The notes beneath the pieces are model-generated. The model was not told where the DNA came from. It worked only from the letters and a program-made list of their open reading frames with translations, and ran no database searches. From positions 159,913-217,778 of the forward strand of contig DJRF01000025.1 of assembly GCA_002437725.1 (NCBI GenBank): 57,866 nucleotides of DNA, read 5' to 3'. Positions 52,553-57,866 of this stretch are shown in pieces; within the stretch, counting starts at the first letter, position 1, and every line of letters begins with the position of its first letter. The translations under genes were made by a program, and so were the position numbers. Source of the DNA: Treponema sp. UBA6367 (GTDB lineage Bacteria; Spirochaetota; Spirochaetia; Treponematales; Treponemataceae).

Positions 52553-53038
52553 ATGAAGTACGGAAATATAAAAACTACAGATGTGGCGAACGGAGAAGGC
52601 GTAAGAGTCAGCCTTTTTGTCAGCGGTTGTAGAAACCACTGCAAAGGCTGCTTTCAGCCGCAGACATGGGATTTTAACTTTGGCAAAGACTTTACTGCCG
52701 AAACAGAAAATCAAATAATCGAGGCCCTAAAGCCAAGCTACATAAAAGGATTTTCCTTACTTGGAGGGGAACCTTTTGAAGAAGAAAACCAAAAAGTCCT
52801 TGCGCCTTTTCTTGAAAAATTAAAGAAAATTTTTCCTAGCAAAGATATTTGGTGCTGGACTGGCTATGAGCTTGAAAAAGACCTTCAAAAAGGTGGCAAA
52901 AAACACACTGAATACACAGACAGAATGTTAAGCTGCATAGACACGCTTGTAGACGGGCCTTTCATTCTTGAACAGAAAAACCTCATGCTAGAATTTAGAG
53001 GAAGCGAAAATCAAAGGATTATAAAACTAAAATCATAA
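52553..53038 (+). CDS. nrdG: Anaerobic ribonucleotide reductase activating protein
   Basis: Radical-SAM activase that generates the glycyl radical on NrdD; 161 residues from ATG 52553. The iron-sulfur motif CRNHCKGC (CxxxCxxC) and LLGGEPF, used for SAM binding, are clear. Upstream in-frame ATGs lie inside nrdD and would add a tail absent from the family. The gene starts ten bases after the nrdD stop without a strong ribosome-binding site, so coupling is likely. It overlaps the end of the sulP gene tail to tail by six bases. Confidence 0.95.
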   Translation: MKYGNIKTTDVANGEGVRVSLFVSGCRNHCKGCFQPQTWDFNFGKDFTAETENQIIEALKPSYIKGFSLLGGEPFEEENQKVLAPFLEKLKKIFPSKDIWCWTGYELEKDLQKGGKKHTEYTDRMLSCIDTLVDGPFILEQKNLMLEFRGSENQRIIKLKS

Positions 53039-54736
53039 GGCAAGCTCCTTTGCGCGGCTCATCGCCTCGTTTATGCTGGAAAACACGTTTTCTTTTCCTA
53101 GAACTTGCAAAAATCCGCTTTTGTTCAAAAGTTTCATCGGCTGCTCCTGAACTCCGCTAAGGATTATTTTTACACCTTTTCTGTCGCAAGCAGTTTTGCA
53201 CTGCATTAGAGCGTTTATTCCGCCGGCATCAAGATAGCGGTTATTCTTCATTCTTAAGACTAGAACTTTATTGTCCGCACCGGCTCGCTCGCTTGCCATT
53301 TCAAACTTTCGAACAGTTCCAAAAAACAAAGGACCATCAATTTCATAAACAAGAACACCTTTTGGAACTTCAAGCATTTCTTTGTAGCCGTCGCCAGTAA
53401 TTCCTGCAATAATCGACTTTTCCTTGGTTTCCACCTGGCTTAAATCAATCATTTTTTTGATAAAGAAGAAAGCCGCAAAAATAAGTCCAACTCCAATTGC
53501 ATAAGTCAGGTCAACAAAAACTGTTATTAAAAAAGTTACAGTTAAAACGCATATATCAGATTTCTGCCCTTTTAAAAGAGCTCTTATAGCGGGAATACCT
53601 GCCATATTCCATGCGACTTGAATAAGAACAGCCGCGAGCGCAGAAAGTGGAATGTATTCGACGTATTTTCCAAAAAACACAACAATTAAAAACAAAACTA
53701 CCGCATGAATCATGCCTGCAACAGGAGTTCTTCCGCCGTTATTAATATTTGTCGCAGTCCGTGCAATTGCCCCCGTTGCTGGAAGCCCTCCAAACAAAGG
53801 GGAAACAATATTTGCAATCCCTTGACCTATAAGCTCATTGTTTGAATCATGCTTTGAACCAATCATGCCGTCAGCAACTACTGCGGAAAGCAAAGATTCT
53901 ATAGCTGCAAGAATGGCGATTGAACACGCTGTAGGGAAAACCGTTCTTACTGTAGAAAGGTGAAAATCTGGAAGAGCTGGTTTTGGCAAGCTGGACGGAA
54001 TTTTATAACGGTCACCAATTAAATCAGTATAAAAAAATTGGTTATCCTTGCAAAAATGCATAACAATAAGATTTACAACAGTCGCTAAAAGAATTACCAC
54101 AAGGCTTCCCGGCACTTTCCTAGTAATTTTAGGCCAAACAAATAGAATTACAAGGCAAACAAAAGCTATTATAAAGGAATACCAATTTATTGTTGAAAGA
54201 GATTTTGCAAAAACTAAAATTTTCCCAGCAAAAACGCCTGGCATTTTTTCATATTCGGCTCCTAAAATTTTCATAGGAAAAACTGGCGATAATCCAAAAA
54301 AGTCGCAGAGCTGGCCAGTTGCAATCGTAACAGCAATCCCTGCCGTGAATCCAACAACTATGGTATACGGAATAAACTTTACAAGACCGCCTAGCTTGAA
54401 CGCGCCTAAGAGGATTAAAATAAATCCTGCAAGAACGGTCGCCGTTGCAAGACCGCTCATCCCCAATTCAGGATTGTTTACTATGGCATAAATTATAACT
54501 GTAAAAGCACCTGTCGGACCGCCTATTTGACAACGCGTTCCGCCAAAAGCCGCAATACAAAATCCAGCAACTATAGCCGTGTAAAGGCCGGTTTCTGGAC
54601 TGCAGCCGCTAGCAATCGCAAAAGCAATAGAAAGCGGAAGAGCAACAATTCCTACAATTATACCTGCAATAAAATCTCTTAAAAAAGATTTTCCATTGTA
54701 ACCTTTTAAACAGTTTAATAATTCTGGCTTATACAT
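53033..54736 (-). CDS. SulP-family anion transporter with STAS domain
   Basis: 567 residues. About 11-12 transmembrane segments (residues 15-430) with the SLC26/SulP fold motifs GIVALPLSIAFAIASG and GGTRCQIGGPTGAFT. The C-terminal STAS domain (about 445-567) contains VLVYEIDGPLFFG and VLRMKNNRYLDAGG. Family members carry sulfate, bicarbonate or dicarboxylates. A GACAACTAAAAAGT box lies about 20-33 bases upstream of the ATG. It is transcribed alone; a foldback element separates it from copZ. Confidence 0.94.
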   Translation of the reverse strand: MYKPELLNCLKGYNGKSFLRDFIAGIIVGIVALPLSIAFAIASGCSPETGLYTAIVAGFCIAAFGGTRCQIGGPTGAFTVIIYAIVNNPELGMSGLATATVLAGFILILLGAFKLGGLVKFIPYTIVVGFTAGIAVTIATGQLCDFFGLSPVFPMKILGAEYEKMPGVFAGKILVFAKSLSTINWYSFIIAFVCLVILFVWPKITRKVPGSLVVILLATVVNLIVMHFCKDNQFFYTDLIGDRYKIPSSLPKPALPDFHLSTVRTVFPTACSIAILAAIESLLSAVVADGMIGSKHDSNNELIGQGIANIVSPLFGGLPATGAIARTATNINNGGRTPVAGMIHAVVLFLIVVFFGKYVEYIPLSALAAVLIQVAWNMAGIPAIRALLKGQKSDICVLTVTFLITVFVDLTYAIGVGLIFAAFFFIKKMIDLSQVETKEKSIIAGITGDGYKEMLEVPKGVLVYEIDGPLFFGTVRKFEMASERAGADNKVLVLRMKNNRYLDAGGINALMQCKTACDRKGVKIILSGVQEQPMKLLNKSGFLQVLGKENVFSSINEAMSRAKELAL

Positions 54737-54911
54737 AAGTAACTTCCGAAAGAGAACTTTTTAGTTGTCTTGTATATTTGGAATGTCCGACAGTCTGAAA
54801 GACATTATAAAGACATCGAAAAAATTTAAAAATCATGGATTTTCAAACATTTTTAATGAGTTTTACAAAAATACATCTTTTTAGAATCTTTAGCAACTGT
54901 TATTTAGCCCG

Positions 54912-55139
54912 AATAGCCCGAATGTCGAGTTTTTAGGAAAAAGAATAAAAGCGTAAGCGAATTTGCAATTTGTGAAGATTTTGTGCGATAAGAACAGCTA
55001 AGGTTGCATAGAGCAACCCAAACCAATTCAAACGAAGTGCGAGCACAACCATCTGTAGCAAGGGTTAGTAAACAAACCTTGGAAAGTCGCTGAAAGCGTT
55101 TTTTTCACAATTTACAAAAAACTCGAAATTCGGGCTATT
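54912..55139 (+). repeat. Foldback element, full-length copy
   Basis: About 228 bp within the 54737-55147 spacer. The ends are AATAGCCCGAATGTCGAG then TTTTT (54912-54934) and the complement of AATAGCCCGAATTTCGAG then TTTTT (55116-55139), with one mismatch in 23. Subterminal AAAGCGTAAGCGAATTT and AAAGCGTTTTTTTCAC follow inside. The centre contains TTGTGCGATAAGAACAG and GCGAGCACAACC. No reading frame inside is credible. The remaining spacer (54770-54911) is AT-rich, with TATAAT-like sequence but no clear promoter. Confidence 0.8.
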
Positions 55140-55147
55140 TATAAAGT

Positions 55148-55351
55148 TTATGAAACAACTTTGTAACCAGCTTCTTCAACAGCCTTTTGCAAGATTTCTT
55201 CAGGGATTTCTGATTTTAAAGCAAGCTCTGCAATTCCTTTTTTATAATCAACCTTTGCCTTTTGCACTTCCTGAATGTTTTCCAAAGCTTCTTTTACGTG
55301 CTTTTCGCAATGAGAACACATCATTCCTTCAATTTTTAACAATTTTTTCAT
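55148..55351 (-). CDS. copZ: Copper chaperone (HMA domain)
   Basis: 67 residues from the ATG at 55351, preceded by GAGGTG. A single heavy-metal-associated domain with the metal site GMMCSHC near residue 11-17 and the ending AVEEAGYKVV. Delivers Cu(I) to the P-type ATPase encoded 44 bases upstream in the same operon. The metal could be another soft cation, but the pairing with a CPC-type ATPase favours copper. Confidence 0.93.
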   Translation of the reverse strand: MKKLLKIEGMMCSHCEKHVKEALENIQEVQKAKVDYKKGIAELALKSEIPEEILQKAVEEAGYKVVS

Positions 55352-55395
55352 AAAACACCTCAATTATAGACTGAAAGGTCAAATCTTATTAAACT

Positions 55396-57693
55396 TTATC
55401 TTCCTTTTTTAAAAAAGTTTAAACGCAATGCGTTCATGACTACAAAAAAACTGCTCAAACTCATTGCCGCAGCTCCTATCATAGGATTCAATGCCCAGCC
55501 AAAAGCATGCACATAGCAACCGGCTGCAAGCGGTATGCACAAAACGTTGTAGAAGAACGCCCAAAACAAATTTTGATGAATATTTTTTATGGTGGCTTTG
55601 CTCAAACGCAGCGCTTCAACGGCATCGCTCAAAGAATTTTTTATAAGCACAACGCTAGCCGCATCTACGGCAATATCTGTTCCAGCGCCTATTGCAATTC
55701 CCACGTCAGCAACCGTAAGCGCAGGCGCATCGTTAATACCATCGCCAACCATGCAAACCTTGCCATCTTTTTTTAATTCTTCAATTTTTGAAGCTTTTTG
55801 GCTTGGCAGCACTTCTGAAATAACAGAGTCTATTCCAACTTGATTTGCAATGGCTTGCGCTGTAATTGAATTATCTCCTGTGAGCATAACTACTTTTATT
55901 CCAAGTTTGTGCAACCTTTCAACAGCACCTTTACTATCCGGACGAACGACATCTGCTATGCCTAAAATTCCCAAAAGCCGGTCTCCTTTTCTAAATTCTA
56001 TTGGAGTAAGACCTTTTTTTGCCATGTCTAAACCAGAATCTTTCGCAGAAGTACCCCACAATTCCTCGCCATCTACAATGCAGCGAACACCTTTTCCCGA
56101 TATTTCTTCAAAGTCTGAAATTGAAACAGAATCTGCAAAACCCAAAGCAATCGCTTTTTCGCATACAGCCTGAGCCAAAGGGTGAACAGAATTTTTTTCA
56201 AGGTTGTAGGCAAGCGTCATCAATTCTTTTTGAGTAATTCCATTAGAACAAACAATTTCCACAACTTCCGGCTTTCCTTTTGTTATAGTTCCAGTTTTAT
56301 CAAGCGCTACAATTTGAGCTTTTCCAGTTGCTTCAAGACTTGCCGCCGTTTTAAATAAAATTCCATTCTTTGCGGCAACGCCATTTCCTACCATAATTGC
56401 AACAGGGGTCGCAAGCCCCAGCGCGCAAGGGCAGCTTATAACAAGAACGCTTATAGCTCTTGCAAGCGAATATGGAACAGTCTGTCCGACTAAAAGCCAC
56501 ACTGCAAGGGTCAAAACAGAAACGCAAATTACAAACGGCACAAAAATTCCGCTAACCTTATCAGCAATCCTTGAAACCGGAGCTTTTGAACTAGAAGCAT
56601 TTTCCACCATCGCTATAATCTCACTTAAAGTTGTGTCTTTTCCAACGCGAACCGCTTTACATTCAATAAAACCGTTTAGATTGACAGTTCCTGCGCTAAC
56701 TTCACAGCCTGCAGATTTTTCTACAGGAACACTTTCACCGGTAAGACTAGATTCATCAACGCTTGCGCAGCCGCTTACAACTATTCCATCAACAGGAATA
56801 TTCATTCCTCCGCGAACAACAAAATGCTGTCCCACCTCCACTTTTTCAACAGGAACTTCAACTTCTTTTCCATCTATAAGAACAAACGCTTTTTTTGGAG
56901 CAAGATTCATCAAACCTTTCAAGGCGCTGGTTGTCTTTCCTTTAGAATATGATTCCAAAACCTTGCCGACAGTTATAAGAGTCAAAATCATTGCGGAACT
57001 TTCAAAATATAAATCCATATAGTCTTTTTTATATAATGCCCAGCAGCTCCACAAAAAAGATACACCGCTACCTAAAGCAACCAAAGTGTCCATATTTGCA
57101 GCCTTATGAAGGACTCCTTTTACGCCATTAACAAAGAATCGCCTGTTTATAGCTATTACCAACGCAGCAAAAAGCGGTTGCAACCAATAATTTTTATTGC
57201 GGCTCATAGAAACATACATAAGAGGAACTAAAAAGAAAATAGAAAAGAGCAAATCTAGAACAAGCTTTTTTAACTCACTGTCAGAAGATTCTATTTGAGT
57301 TCCAGACTTTTTAAGTCTTGCACCATAGCCAGCATTTTTTACAGCTTTTTTTATAGCATCCGCACTAACAGAACCTTGCACTTCCATAGACTTTGTAAGA
57401 AGGTTTACGCTTACAAAAGTTACACCCGGCACAGAAGAAACGGCTTTTTCCACACGAGCACTGCAAGCGGCGCAGCTCATTCCAGAAACAGAAAAATGCA
57501 TTGTTGGAGAGTTTTGGTCAATAACGCTGTTTTTTTTCAATTGCCCGCAGCTTTCAGAGCGTTCATTTGAAGGAATTGAACAGTCAGTTCCTCCTCCGCA
57601 GCAGCTCCCTTTCCCTTGAAAGTGTTTTACAGCTGGCTTTAGTGCAATTAAAACAAGCGCTATAAGGATGGCTACAATTATAATATTACCCAT
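55396..57693 (-). CDS. copA: Copper-exporting P1B-type ATPase with extra Cys-rich N-terminus
   Basis: 765 residues. Unusual first 40: one transmembrane helix followed by SCCGGGTDC, resembling FeoB-associated Cys-rich membrane proteins. Then an HMA domain (about 63-135) with GMSCAAC (71-77), eight transmembrane segments with the metal motif CPC, the phosphatase TGE (SLTGES), phosphorylation site DKTGT, the HP motif in SVHPLAQA, and GDGINDAPAL. AGAGGAAG precedes the ATG. Exports Cu(I) from the cytoplasm. Only one classical HMA domain is present, with the N-terminal Cys cluster as a possible extra metal site. Confidence 0.95.
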   Translation of the reverse strand: MGNIIIVAILIALVLIALKPAVKHFQGKGSCCGGGTDCSIPSNERSESCGQLKKNSVIDQNSPTMHFSVSGMSCAACSARVEKAVSSVPGVTFVSVNLLTKSMEVQGSVSADAIKKAVKNAGYGARLKKSGTQIESSDSELKKLVLDLLFSIFFLVPLMYVSMSRNKNYWLQPLFAALVIAINRRFFVNGVKGVLHKAANMDTLVALGSGVSFLWSCWALYKKDYMDLYFESSAMILTLITVGKVLESYSKGKTTSALKGLMNLAPKKAFVLIDGKEVEVPVEKVEVGQHFVVRGGMNIPVDGIVVSGCASVDESSLTGESVPVEKSAGCEVSAGTVNLNGFIECKAVRVGKDTTLSEIIAMVENASSSKAPVSRIADKVSGIFVPFVICVSVLTLAVWLLVGQTVPYSLARAISVLVISCPCALGLATPVAIMVGNGVAAKNGILFKTAASLEATGKAQIVALDKTGTITKGKPEVVEIVCSNGITQKELMTLAYNLEKNSVHPLAQAVCEKAIALGFADSVSISDFEEISGKGVRCIVDGEELWGTSAKDSGLDMAKKGLTPIEFRKGDRLLGILGIADVVRPDSKGAVERLHKLGIKVVMLTGDNSITAQAIANQVGIDSVISEVLPSQKASKIEELKKDGKVCMVGDGINDAPALTVADVGIAIGAGTDIAVDAASVVLIKNSLSDAVEALRLSKATIKNIHQNLFWAFFYNVLCIPLAAGCYVHAFGWALNPMIGAAAMSLSSFFVVMNALRLNFFKKGR

Positions 57694-57813
57694 ATCTTCC
57701 TCTCATAAAAGGCTTTAAAGCAAATTTAAAAAAACACTCTCTTTTTTCTCAATCTGAATATGCTAAAAATATATAAAACAAATAACAAAAAAACAAGTTA
57801 ATTATTGCTAACT

Positions 57814-57866
57814 ACGAAAACTTCGAGTTTTTAGGAAAATGAACAAAAGCGTAAGCGAATTTACAA
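57814..57866 (+). repeat. Foldback element, left end, cut by the window edge
   Basis: CTTCGAGTTTTTAGGAAAAT then GAACAAAAGCG and TAAGCGAATTTACAA repeats the left end of the copy at 54912 almost exactly. The right end lies outside the window. It is in the spacer upstream of copA. Confidence 0.65.

Noticed and set aside
1..57866. tRNA, rRNA or CRISPR array
   Set aside because: No cloverleaf-like sequence, rRNA core sequence or regularly spaced direct repeat was seen anywhere in the spacers; the repeats found are inverted, dispersed elements.

Overview
The window looks like chromosome from a host-associated, starch-using spirochaete, most probably a gut or rumen Treponema. The reasons are low GC, many short-signal lipoproteins with SC or GC lipoboxes, a class III (anaerobic) ribonucleotide reductase, an isolated mraY, and family combinations typical of treponemes. 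I found no tRNA, rRNA, CRISPR array, transposase or phage gene. The genus is an inference from gene content, not from a marker gene.

Layout. 53-8115 (minus) is one tightly packed eight-gene unit: livHMGF branched-chain amino-acid ABC transporter without a binding protein, a CBS-ACT sensor, an unknown protein, a PTS EIIA-like protein and transketolase. 8367-17464 (minus) is a three-gene starch operon (GH13 alpha-amylase, type I pullulanase, non-catalytic starch-binding lipoprotein) behind a strong sigma70-type promoter. 17757-22270 holds two further surface lipoproteins and a family 2 glycosyltransferase. 22459-31700 is housekeeping: citrate synthase, YchF, an EEP-family lipoprotein, a GGDEF protein, EPSP synthase, a degenerate PurH-like protein and MraY. 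31806-37369 (minus) has an M20 peptidase, GalE, an ABC-F ATPase and an SH3-type lipoprotein. 37490-40687 is a second starch enzyme, an isoamylase-type lipoprotein. 40855-50049 (minus) carries an EamA permease, a membrane-stress group (NfeD, SPFH, PspC, mini-kinase), a methyltransferase, adenosine deaminase, oligoendopeptidase F and MnmG. 50380-53038 is nrdDG behind candidate NrdR boxes. 53033-57693 has a SulP transporter and copZ-copA.

The most interesting signal is a set of four lipoproteins (8367-17464 and 37490-40687) that begin with the same roughly 250-residue module after the lipid-attachment cysteine, then carry different starch-binding and starch-cutting modules. Together they would bind granules, cleave alpha-1,4 and alpha-1,6 bonds and release sugars at the cell surface, an arrangement analogous to but unrelated to the Bacteroidetes Sus system. 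GalE, transketolase and the EIIA-like protein fit downstream sugar metabolism.

Two families of non-coding repeats were also seen. One is a MITE-like foldback element of about 75-230 bp with 13-23 bp terminal inverted repeats. Four copies or partial copies lie in gene spacers, several touching stop codons, and a fifth is cut by the window end. The other is a two-hairpin leader with conserved spacing upstream of two lipoprotein genes. Three genes have promoters so close to the ATG that leaderless mRNAs are predicted.
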